From JADJOM01 sp963817435 (lineage in GTDB: Bacteria; Gemmatimonadota; Gemmatimonadetes; Gemmatimonadales; GWC2-71-9), in NCBI GenBank assembly GCA_963817435.1, contig CAWFNY010000004.1:1-64000 (forward strand): a DNA stretch of 64,000 nucleotides. The letters are read 5' to 3'. The notes under the pieces were generated by a model. It saw only the letters and a list, made by a program, of their open reading frames with translations, ran no database searches and had not been told where the DNA came from. Made by a program: the position numbers and the translations under genes. Positions 19,164-28,318 of this stretch are shown in pieces; position 1 is the stretch's first letter; the number at the start of each line of letters is the position of its first letter.

Positions 19164-22100
19164 ATGCTGTCAGTCCGGGTACTCGCCGTGGTCGCCGCCG
19201 CGGTGGTCGCTGCCGAACCCCCAGCGGTTCTGCAGGTGCTCGCCGCGTCCCCCACCGGTGATGCCCCGCTCAGCGCCCCGATCCAGGTCATCTTCGACCG
19301 GCCCGTCGCCGGCTCGCTCGATCGCAGCGTGGACCCGGCCCCGCTCTTCCGCATCGAGCCCGCCGTGCCCGGCCGCGCCGAATGGCGTGACCCCGTCACT
19401 CTCCGCTATCTGCCGGCCGCCCCGCTCGAGCCCGGCAAGACGTACACCGTCACCATCGCAAACAGCTTCGAAGCGATGGACGGCAGCCGACTCAAGGAGC
19501 CGTACAGCTACAGCTTCTCGGTGCTGGGCCCGCAGGTCCTCGCCGGCCTGCCGGTCAGCAGCGAGGAGCACCCGAAGTTCCTCGGCCCGGATGCGACGTT
19601 CGAACTCGTGGTCAGCGCGCCGCTGGACCGTAACAGCCTGCGCGGCCTCGCCTATCTCGACTTCGACCAGAAGTGCCGGACGCCGGGGATCATCAAGCTC
19701 ATCGCCACCGAGCAGCGGGCCATCAGGGAGGGAGACCCGTGGCAGTATCAGGAGGCTGGCGGCTGGGAGCGCGACCGGACGGCCGATCCGCTGCGCCGGG
19801 TGCTGGAGCTCACGCCGGAGCGGAAGCTGCCGCTGGACTGTGCCGGTGACCTGGTCGTTCCCACCATCATCGATCCCGAGGGCACCAGGCCATTCGCCAA
19901 GTGGGGATTCTCCACCTACGGTGGCTTCACGCTCACGGGCGCGGAGTGTTCGGGCGGGGAGAGCTGTCCCACCGGCGGCATCAAGGTGTCGTTCTCCACG
20001 CCGGTCAAGGGCGCCGAGGTACAGCGGCACCTCACGCTGCTGCCGGCCGCGGAGTTCAGCGTCGCCGATACGTCCGAAGAATCGGAGAGCTGGTATCTGG
20101 AGACCGTGCTGACACCCAAGACGGCCTACGCGGTGGTCGCGGACAGCAATCTGCGCGACATCTTCGGGCAGCGACTGGCGGGGAACCCCGCCGCCGGATT
20201 CCGCACCACCGGATTCGCCCCGCTGGTGGAGCACGCCTACGGAAACATGACGATCGAGCGTGCGTCCTTCCGGACCCTCGCGGTGAAGCATGTGAACGTG
20301 GACACCCTCACGGTGACCATCGCCCCGGTACCGGCCGCGCTCATCCCGGCGATGCTGCAATACAGCCGCTGGAACCGGGACGACAGCGCGCTGGCCAAAG
20401 TACTCAAGGGTGCGGTGTCCACCCGGGTGGCGGTCACGGGACCGGCCGACAAAGTTCGCATCTTCGGCGTGAAGCTGCCGCTGTACAACATGCAGCGTGC
20501 GAGCGCCCCGCTCCTGCAACTGGTTCGGGTGACGAGCCCGTCGCTTCCGGCGGCCTGGCAGGAGAATCAGCCCTTCGCCGTGGCCCAGGTGACCGATCTT
20601 GCGGTGCACGCGAGGATCGGGCTCTCGAGCGGCGCCGTCTGGGTGACGGGTGCCAGCGATGGCAGGCCGCGTGGCGGAGCGCTGATCACGCTCTACGACA
20701 CCCGGGGGAAGCCGCGTGCCTCCGCCCGCACCGGTGCCGATGGTGTAGCCCTGCTCGGCAATTACACCGTCGACAGCGCGGCGGCGCAGGGCTCCGGCTT
20801 CGAGGGTTACGTCGTCGCCAGCGTCGGAAACGACAAGGCGCTCACCAGCATCAGCAGCTATGACCCCGATCTGAGTCCGTGGCAGTTCAACGTGCACTCC
20901 GCCTACGGCACCGACCGGTATCCGCTGGCGGCCGCGGTCTTCACCGAGCGCGGCATCTACCGTCCCGGCGAGCCACTCTACGCCAAGGCCATCGTGCGCG
21001 CCGGCAATCTCGGCAAGCTGGTCGTGCCACCCAGAAGCGACAGCGTGCGCTGGGTCTTCCACGACCGCGAGGGTGGAACCCTCAAGACCGTGACAGTCGC
21101 GCCATCGGCGTTCGGCACCAGCGACCAGAGCATCACCCTGCCGAACGACCTGGCCCTGGGGAACTACTCGGTCGAAGTCCAGCAGCGCCGGGCCGGGGAG
21201 TGGCTCGGTCTCGCGAGCGCCCAGTTCCGCGTGGCCGAGTACCGCCCGCCGGAATTCCTGGTGGATGCGACGACGGACAGCAGCCCCCGTTTTCCGGGCG
21301 ATTCCGCGGTCGCAACCATCGAGGCGCGCTACCTCTTCGGTGCCCCGATGGCGCGGGCGGCGATGACGTGGACCGCGCGGCAGACACCGATCGATTTCTG
21401 GCAGCTCGAGATTCCCAACACCGACGGCTTCTACTTCGGCGAGAATGGCTGGTGGTGGGAGGAGAACACCGACGATCGCGCGACCGAGACGATCGGGCAG
21501 GGGACGGACACGCTGGACGCGGCGGGCCGCCAGGTGGTGCGGGTGGCGCTCGGTCCGGCCACCAAGGGGCGTCCGGCGCGCGCGACGATCGAGGCCTCGG
21601 TGACCGACGTGAACCGGCAGTCGGTGGCGGCGCAGGCGACCGTGATGGTGCACGCCTCTTCCTTCTATATAGGGGCCAGGCCGCTGGGGCAGTCCTATTT
21701 CTGGACCGCGGGACAGCCGCAGGCCGTGGGGCTCATCGCCGCTCGGCCCGACGGTCGCCGGGTGGCGGGCGTGAAGATGCGTGGGACGATCGTGCGGCAG
21801 GAGTGGCATCGGGTGCATCGCACCCGAGGTGGGTACAGTGAGGTATACGGCGAGTGGGTCTCGGACACCGTGGCGCACTGTCAGGCAACGACGACTCCCT
21901 CCGCGCCGGCCGAGTGCCGCTTCACCCCGCCGTCCGGCGGGACGTACATCCTCACGTTCGAGGCGGAGGATGAGGCTCACCGGCCGGTGACGACCAGCCT
22001 CTACCGGTGGGCGACCGGAAAGGACTTCGTCCCGTGGAACGACGAGAGCCAGTTCAAGATGGACCTGGTGCCCGACAAGACCCGTTACAGCGTCGGGGAC

Positions 22101-24926
22101 ACGGCGACCGTGCTCTTCGCCTCGCCATTCACCGATGCGGAGGCGTGGGTCACCATCGAACGGGAGGGCCTGATCGAGCAGCGGCGGCTCACGCTTACGT
22201 CCGGGTCGACCACGATCAAGTTTCCGGTGACGGAAGCCTGGGCGCCGAACGCATTCGTCTCGGTGCTGGTCGCGCGCGGCCGGAGCGCGCCGCCCGGTCC
22301 GCTCGACGATCCGGGCCGGCCGACGATCCGGGTCGGCTACGTGGAGCTGCGAGTCACGCCGGAGGTCAAGCGGCTCAGCGTCACGGTTGCGCCGCAGCTC
22401 AAGGAGTATCGCCCCGGCGATACCGCCCGGGTGAGCCTCAGCGTGAAGGATCGCGACGGCAAGGGGCAGCGGACCGAGGTGACGCTCTGGGCGGTCGACG
22501 AGGGGGTGCTGTCGCTGACCGGCTACAAGACTCCCGATCCGATCGACCTGTTGTACGCCGCCCGGGGACTCGGCCTGCGGCTCGCGAGCAACATGACCAC
22601 TGTGGCGCCGCAGGTTCCCGAGGGAGAAAAGGGCGGCCGCGCGCCAGGGGGCGGCGGCGGCCGGGGGGAGAGCGACATCCTGCGCTCCCGCTTCAAGACG
22701 ACGGCGTTCTTCCTCGGCAGCGTGGTCACCGACTCGGCTGGCGTGGCGACGGCGGCCGCAAAGCTGCCTGACAACCTGACCACCTTCCGCCTCATGGCCG
22801 TCGCGGTGACGGCAGGAGACCGGTACGGCAAGGGACAGTCGCCACTGCTCGTGACCCGCCCTCTGCTGGCGCGTCCCGCCCTGCCGCGATTCCTCCGCGA
22901 GGGCGACAGGTTCATGGCGGGCGTCGTCGTGAATCAGCGTGCCGGAGGGACACCCACCGTCACCGTGACCGCCGAGTCGAAGGGCACGCAGCTCGCCGGT
23001 GAAGGCACGCGGACGACGACGCTGGAGGCCGGACGCGGGCGCGAGGTGCGCTTCGATTTCCGGCAGCCGGGCGCCGGTCCGTTCGGCAGCGCCGACAGCG
23101 CCACCTTCAAGTTCAAGGTCACCGGCGCCGGCGATGCCGACGCGGTGCAGCAGCGGCTGGCGATCAAGCCGGCGTTCCGGCCCCGCGCCTGGACGGTTGC
23201 CGGCGTGCTGGTGGACACCGCCACCGCGGAGTTCGCACTGCCGAATGACATCGATGCGGACCGGTCACGCCTGCAGCTCACGCTCGGCAGCTCCCCGCTG
23301 AGCGTCATCAAGGGGCTGACCTATCAGCTACGAGTCTACCCCTACTACTGCACCGAACAGGCATCGAGCGCGGCACAGCCCCTGATCGCGCTCTACCGTG
23401 CGCAGAAGGGTCTCAAGAGTGTCAGGCTGCTCACGGGAGACCCGAAGGGCGACATCCAGCTTGCCGTGAGCCTGCTGAGCCGTCGGCAGCGGCCTGATGG
23501 CGGCATCGGCTACTGGAGCAGTGAGGACTGGACCACCCCGTGGCTCTCGGCATACGCGGGCATGACGCTGATCGAGGCGCGTGCCGCGGGGATCGCGGTT
23601 GACGACAGCGTCCTCGCGCGGCTGGGCCGGTATCTGCGCACCTCACTCGACGATCCGCAACCGGTTCGGGCGCCGGTCATCGGGTGGTACGACCGGATGC
23701 AGGCGAGCCTGAGTGACAAGGTCGCGGCGGCCGATTTCCTCAGCCGGCTGGGCCAGCCGCATGTCGCCGCGGAGAACGAACTGCTGCGGAACGCCGCGCA
23801 GCTCGCGTGGGAAGACCGGGTGCGCCTTGCGGAGGTGCTGGCGCGACGGAAGGCGTTCCGCGCGGCGCGGGCTCTGCTGCAGCCGGTATGGAATACGGTG
23901 AAGGTCGAGGGTCGCCGCGCCACGATGCCTGAGCAGGCGTACAGCTTCGACCACTACTTCACCTCGAGGGTGCGCCCCGTCGGCCGGCTGCTCACGGCCA
24001 CCCTCGCCGTCGATTCCGTCAACCCGCTCCTCGGCCCGCTGGTGGAGACGCTGGTGCAGCAGTCCCGCGCGGGGGCGCTGTCGCCGTGGAATACCCAGGA
24101 CTATGCCGCCGTCGTGTCCGCGCTCGCGGCCTTCGACCGGAAGATGCGAGCCGGCGCGGCGCGGCCGTTCACGGTCCGGGGTGGTGGCAGGGTGCTCTTC
24201 GCCTCCGCGGGGATGACGGCAGCCACCTCGCGCCTGGCCATTGGCGATTCCGCCGTGGCGCTGACCGGGATGCTCGGGACCGGGGCGCAGGGCAAGAGCG
24301 CGCTGCGCCTTTCGCTCGCGGCCCAGGGGGCAGGCTCGCCGATCTACTACTACCTCACCGTCAACGAGGTGCCGAAGCAGCGGCCGGTGAATCCGGAGGA
24401 TCAGGGCGTCCGGGTCGAGCGGTGGTACGAGAAGTACGATGCGAAGCAACCCATCATGAGCATCGCGGAGGGAGAACTGGTCCGGGTCCGATTGCGGATC
24501 ACGGTGCCCGCGGACCGCCAGTTCCTGATCGTCGACGACGCATTGCCTGCCGGTCTCGAAGCGATCGACCTGAGCCTCCGGACGGCGAGCCTGACACCGG
24601 GTCCCGGTCTCGACGAGAAGAACCGGTACCTCGCTCCGGAGGAAGCGGAGGGACAGGGAGAGGAAGGCGCTCGGCAGGCGAGCCAGTGGTACTACGGCAG
24701 CTGGGACAGCGGCTGGTGGTCCCCCTTCGACCACAAGGAAATACGTGACGACCGGGTGCTCTACTCGGCGACGGTGCTCTGGAAGGGTACCTACACGATG
24801 ACCTATCTGGCGCGCGCGACGACTCCCGGCACTTTCATCCGTCCGCCGGCTCACGCAGAGGAGATGTACAACCCGGCGGTCTATGGCCGCAGTGACGGTG
24901 GCATCTTCACGGTGACGCCCAAATGA
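19164..24926 (+). CDS. Alpha-2-macroglobulin family protein with thioester
   Basis: 1920 residues, exported (hydrophobic start LSVRVLAVVAAAVVAA), periplasmic. It has the bacterial alpha-2-macroglobulin layout: an N-terminal Ig-like domain, MG domains (macroglobulin domain FTERGIYRPGEPLYAKAIVR at about residue 595), a bait-like low-complexity Gly-rich stretch (about 1155-1170), then the thioester domain with C-T-E-Q at Cys1396-Gln1399 (YPYYCTEQAS) and a C-terminal receptor-binding-like region. It traps proteases that enter the periplasm, forming a covalent link through the thioester. No lipobox Cys is seen, unlike E. coli YfhM, so it may be soluble. AGGAG precedes the ATG. The stop overlaps the start of pbpC by 4 bases, the partner gene in many Gram-negatives. 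Confidence 0.95.
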   Translation: MLSVRVLAVVAAAVVAAEPPAVLQVLAASPTGDAPLSAPIQVIFDRPVAGSLDRSVDPAPLFRIEPAVPGRAEWRDPVTLRYLPAAPLEPGKTYTVTIANSFEAMDGSRLKEPYSYSFSVLGPQVLAGLPVSSEEHPKFLGPDATFELVVSAPLDRNSLRGLAYLDFDQKCRTPGIIKLIATEQRAIREGDPWQYQEAGGWERDRTADPLRRVLELTPERKLPLDCAGDLVVPTIIDPEGTRPFAKWGFSTYGGFTLTGAECSGGESCPTGGIKVSFSTPVKGAEVQRHLTLLPAAEFSVADTSEESESWYLETVLTPKTAYAVVADSNLRDIFGQRLAGNPAAGFRTTGFAPLVEHAYGNMTIERASFRTLAVKHVNVDTLTVTIAPVPAALIPAMLQYSRWNRDDSALAKVLKGAVSTRVAVTGPADKVRIFGVKLPLYNMQRASAPLLQLVRVTSPSLPAAWQENQPFAVAQVTDLAVHARIGLSSGAVWVTGASDGRPRGGALITLYDTRGKPRASARTGADGVALLGNYTVDSAAAQGSGFEGYVVASVGNDKALTSISSYDPDLSPWQFNVHSAYGTDRYPLAAAVFTERGIYRPGEPLYAKAIVRAGNLGKLVVPPRSDSVRWVFHDREGGTLKTVTVAPSAFGTSDQSITLPNDLALGNYSVEVQQRRAGEWLGLASAQFRVAEYRPPEFLVDATTDSSPRFPGDSAVATIEARYLFGAPMARAAMTWTARQTPIDFWQLEIPNTDGFYFGENGWWWEENTDDRATETIGQGTDTLDAAGRQVVRVALGPATKGRPARATIEASVTDVNRQSVAAQATVMVHASSFYIGARPLGQSYFWTAGQPQAVGLIAARPDGRRVAGVKMRGTIVRQEWHRVHRTRGGYSEVYGEWVSDTVAHCQATTTPSAPAECRFTPPSGGTYILTFEAEDEAHRPVTTSLYRWATGKDFVPWNDESQFKMDLVPDKTRYSVGDTATVLFASPFTDAEAWVTIEREGLIEQRRLTLTSGSTTIKFPVTEAWAPNAFVSVLVARGRSAPPGPLDDPGRPTIRVGYVELRVTPEVKRLSVTVAPQLKEYRPGDTARVSLSVKDRDGKGQRTEVTLWAVDEGVLSLTGYKTPDPIDLLYAARGLGLRLASNMTTVAPQVPEGEKGGRAPGGGGGRGESDILRSRFKTTAFFLGSVVTDSAGVATAAAKLPDNLTTFRLMAVAVTAGDRYGKGQSPLLVTRPLLARPALPRFLREGDRFMAGVVVNQRAGGTPTVTVTAESKGTQLAGEGTRTTTLEAGRGREVRFDFRQPGAGPFGSADSATFKFKVTGAGDADAVQQRLAIKPAFRPRAWTVAGVLVDTATAEFALPNDIDADRSRLQLTLGSSPLSVIKGLTYQLRVYPYYCTEQASSAAQPLIALYRAQKGLKSVRLLTGDPKGDIQLAVSLLSRRQRPDGGIGYWSSEDWTTPWLSAYAGMTLIEARAAGIAVDDSVLARLGRYLRTSLDDPQPVRAPVIGWYDRMQASLSDKVAAADFLSRLGQPHVAAENELLRNAAQLAWEDRVRLAEVLARRKAFRAARALLQPVWNTVKVEGRRATMPEQAYSFDHYFTSRVRPVGRLLTATLAVDSVNPLLGPLVETLVQQSRAGALSPWNTQDYAAVVSALAAFDRKMRAGAARPFTVRGGGRVLFASAGMTAATSRLAIGDSAVALTGMLGTGAQGKSALRLSLAAQGAGSPIYYYLTVNEVPKQRPVNPEDQGVRVERWYEKYDAKQPIMSIAEGELVRVRLRITVPADRQFLIVDDALPAGLEAIDLSLRTASLTPGPGLDEKNRYLAPEEAEGQGEEGARQASQWYYGSWDSGWWSPFDHKEIRDDRVLYSATVLWKGTYTMTYLARATTPGTFIRPPAHAEEMYNPAVYGRSDGGIFTVTPK

Positions 24927-27224
24927 AGCCGGGCGGTGCGGCGGTCCGCAGGCTCGGCCTCGCGCTGGCGACTGGCGCACTCACGCTGGGGGCGTGGGTC
25001 GCCTGGCCGCTGCCTGACGCGCTGCTCGCGCCGAACCGGGCCCAGAGTTTCACCATCCAGGATCGGCATGGGGTCACCCTCCGTGCCACCCGCGCCGGGG
25101 ACGGCTCGCTCGCCCGCTGGGTACCGCTGACCGCGATGGACCCCGACCTTCCCCGCGCCTTCGTGGCGGTGGAGGACAAGCGGTTCTACTCGCACCACGG
25201 GATCGACCCCCGGGCGACAGTGCGCGCGCTCCGTGATGACATCGCGAGCGGTCGCGTCGTCTCCGGCGCTTCCACCATCACCATGCAGCTCGCCCGTCTG
25301 CTCCGGCCGATGGGCCGCGGGTTCGGTGACAAGCTGGTGCAGTCGCTCTGGGCGCTCCGCCTCGAGGCTCATCTCACCAAGCAGCAGATTCTCGAGCAAT
25401 ATCTCAACCGTGTCCCGCTCGGCCAGGGGGCCATCGGGGTCGCCGCCGCCACCCGGCTCTACTTCGGTGCCGCGCCGGAGCAGGTGAGTCTCGGGCAGGC
25501 GGCGATGCTCGCCGCACTCGCGCACGCGCCCTCAAGCCAGAACCCGCTGGTGGCGCCGAGTCGCGCGGCCCACCGGCGTGAACTGGGGCTCGCCGCGCTC
25601 CGTGAGGCGGGCTATGCCACGGCAGATGAGATCGCCCGCGCATTGCGTGAGCCGCTGGTCAATTCCGCGGGGACTCCCCCGTTTCTCGCGCCCCACTTCA
25701 CGAGCCGGATTCTTCTCTGGGGGGAGAGGGAGCACCGTGAGCTGGCGGGCATCTGGCGCACCTCGCTCGACCTGGCGCTGCAGGAGCAACTGGAGAGCGA
25801 GGTACGCCACACCGTCGACCAGTTGCGGGATCGCGGAGCCAGTCAGGCGGCCGCCGTCGTGCTCGACAACCGGAGCGGTGAGATCCTCGCCTGGGTCGGT
25901 TCGCCGGACTTCTGGGCGGATACCGCGGGACAGGTGGACATGGTCGTGAGTCCCCGGCAGCCGGGCTCAGCGCTCAAGGCGTTCCTGTATGCGATGGCGT
26001 TCGATCGTGGTGTCACGGCCGCGACCGTGCTCGCCGACATCTCGACGACTTATCAGACGCCCTCGGGTCCGTACCACCCGCGGAACTACGATCGGCAGTA
26101 TCACGGCCCCGTCCGGGCCCGCGAGGCGCTGGCCAGTTCATACAATGTCCCCGCCGTCGGGCTCGCCGACCGGATCGGCTACGCCACGCTGCTGCACGGC
26201 CTGCAGCGGGCGGGGTTCGCCTCACTGGATCGTTCGCCGGAGCACTATGGCCTCGGCCTCGCGCTGGGCAACGGCGACGTGACGCTGCTCGAGCTCGCCA
26301 ACGGCTACCGGGCGCTCGCCAATCAGGGGGAATGGACCCCGGCACGGTGGCAGGCGAGTCTCGACGGCAGCGGCGCTCCGGACGGCAGGCGAACCCGGGT
26401 CGTCTCGGCGCGAGCCGCCGCACTCGTCCTCGACGTGCTGGCGGATCCGGAGGCACGCGTACCCGGCTTCGGTCTGTCCACGCCATTCGACTGGCCCTTC
26501 CGGGTCGCGGTGAAGACCGGAACCAGCCGGCACTTCACCGACAACTGGGCGGTGGCGGTGACGGGTGGGTTCACCGTCGCGGTGTGGGTCGGCAACTTCA
26601 GCGGCCGTCCGATGGAGGGCGTGAGCGGCGTGACCGGCGCGGGGCCGCTGCTGCACCGCGCCGTGCTGGTGACGGCGAGCGCGCTACCCGGCCGGCAGTC
26701 TGGTTACCGCGCAGGACCTGGGGCTCGAGTCGCACACCATCTGCCGTGTGTCAGGCATGCTCGCATCACCTGAATGTCCCACCGCGACGGAGTATTTCAT
26801 TCCCGGTACTGCGCCGACGCAGCACTGCGACTGGCATGCGGAGGGAACGGTGCACTTCCCCCAGGAATTCGCCGAGTGGGCCGCCACCGATGCCGGCACG
26901 ATTGCCGCGCGGCTCGACGCAGCCGCCCTCAGGCGGACGGCAGCCGGTGTTGCCTCTCCGCATGCGGTGGCCATCGTGCCACACGCGGGGTTTACCATCA
27001 CGTCGCCGGAGAACGGGGACCATTACCGGATTCCGCCGGGGGTCGACGCGCGGTACGCGACGATCGCCCTGCGGGCGACCGGCGCTCCGTCAGGCCACCC
27101 CTTGCGGTGGTTCGTCGATGGCCACGCGATCGCCGGGACCCGCTGGGCGATCCAGCCGGGGCGGCATCGGGTCCGGGCGCAGGCGGGCGCGCTGAGCGAC
27201 GAAGTCGAGGTGCAGGTTGAATAG
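24923..27224 (+). CDS. pbpC: Penicillin-binding protein 1C (one frameshift)
   Basis: Bifunctional peptidoglycan glycosyltransferase/transpeptidase-type protein, inner membrane with a periplasmic body. Glycosyltransferase domain: EDKRFYSHHGID and STITMQLARLLRP. Transpeptidase domain: SALK (S-x-x-K, in PRQPGSALKAF), SYN (S-x-N) and KTGTS. The C-terminal PBP1C-specific domain (ICRVSGMLAS, EYFIPGTAP, CDWH; from about 26706 to 27224) is in another frame. The first frame runs into unrelated sequence ending at 26773. The switch lies between 26673 and 26706, and total length (2302) is a multiple of three plus one, so a single extra base explains it. Partner of the alpha-2-macroglobulin gene, which it overlaps by 4 bases; the pair is thought to guard and repair the wall after attack. 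Confidence 0.88.
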
Positions 27225-27304
27225 CTGCGCCTTCGGTGCCTTTGCCCAGCAGCGCCGGTCCGTCCCCTCGACATGATGACCAAGCAGGCGTTCACCTCGA
27301 ACTC

Positions 27305-28318
27305 ATGACCATGCCCACGCTCCCCACCCGTTCACTTGGCAGCACCGGACTCTCGATTACGACCGTCGGCTTCGGCGCCTGGGCGATCGGCGGCGGTGAC
27401 TGGGCATATGGCTGGGGCCCCCAGGACGATGCCGCTTCGCTCGGCGCGATGCGACGCGCCCTCGACCTCGGCGTCAACTGGATTGATACCGCGGCGGTCT
27501 ACGGACTCGGCCACTCGGAAGAGATTGTCGGTCGGCTGCTGCGGGAGCTGGGGCAGGCGCGGCGGCCACTGGTGTTCACCAAGGGCGGTCTCCCGTGGGA
27601 TGAGACGGACCGGATGCGGGAGCCGGTGCAGAATCTTCAGCCCGCATCGATTCGGCGGGAGTGCGAGGCCTCGCTGCGCCGGCTCGGCGTGGAACGGATC
27701 GATCTCTATCAGTTCCACTGGCCCGACATGACCGGCGTGGCGGTGGACGAGTCGTGGGCCGAGATGGGACGGCTGGTCGACGAGGGGAAGGTCCGGTTCG
27801 GGGGGGTGTCGAACTTCTCCGTCGAGCTGCTCGAGCGATGCGAGCGTCTGCGGCATGTCGCATCCCTGCAGCCGCCCTTCTCGATGATTCGCCGTAGCGC
27901 GGCCGCCGACGTCATTCCCTGGTGCGCCAGGCACGGCACCGGCGTGCTCGTCTACAGCCCGATGCAGACCGGGATCCTGACCGACAGCTTCAGCATGGAC
28001 CGGATCGCGCGGATGGCGCCGGATGACTGGCGCCGAAAGGGGCAGGAGTTCCAGTCCCCGCGCATCGAGCAGAGTCTCGCGCTTCGGGACGCCCTGCGCC
28101 CGATCGCCGCCCGGCATGGCGAGACGGTCGCGGCCATCGCCGTCGCATGGACGCTCGCGTGGCCAGGCGTCACCGGCGCGATCGTCGGCGCGCGGCTGCC
28201 CGCACAGGTGGATGGCTGGATCGGCGGGGCGTCATTGACGCTCACGCCGCAGGATCTCGATGAGATCGCTGCGGCGATCACGCGGACGGGCGCGGGGAAG
28301 GGGCCGGCGAGGCCCTAG
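27305..28318 (+). CDS. Aldo/keto reductase
   Basis: 337 residues from ATG 27305; the longer frame from 27236 is not conserved. It is a TIM-barrel NADPH-dependent oxidoreductase. The catalytic tetrad is visible: Asp and Tyr in WIDTAAVYGLG, Lys in LVFTKGG and His in YQFHWPD. C-terminal NADPH-binding loops (VYSPMQTGILT and the GAIVGARLPAQV segment) fit the AKR family related to YhdN/YajO. It reduces aldehydes or ketones; the substrate is unknown. Its TAG stop overlaps the stop of the convergent helicase-nuclease gene, so both genes end in the same bases. Confidence 0.92.
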   Translation: MTMPTLPTRSLGSTGLSITTVGFGAWAIGGGDWAYGWGPQDDAASLGAMRRALDLGVNWIDTAAVYGLGHSEEIVGRLLRELGQARRPLVFTKGGLPWDETDRMREPVQNLQPASIRRECEASLRRLGVERIDLYQFHWPDMTGVAVDESWAEMGRLVDEGKVRFGGVSNFSVELLERCERLRHVASLQPPFSMIRRSAAADVIPWCARHGTGVLVYSPMQTGILTDSFSMDRIARMAPDDWRRKGQEFQSPRIEQSLALRDALRPIAARHGETVAAIAVAWTLAWPGVTGAIVGARLPAQVDGWIGGASLTLTPQDLDEIAAAITRTGAGKGPARP

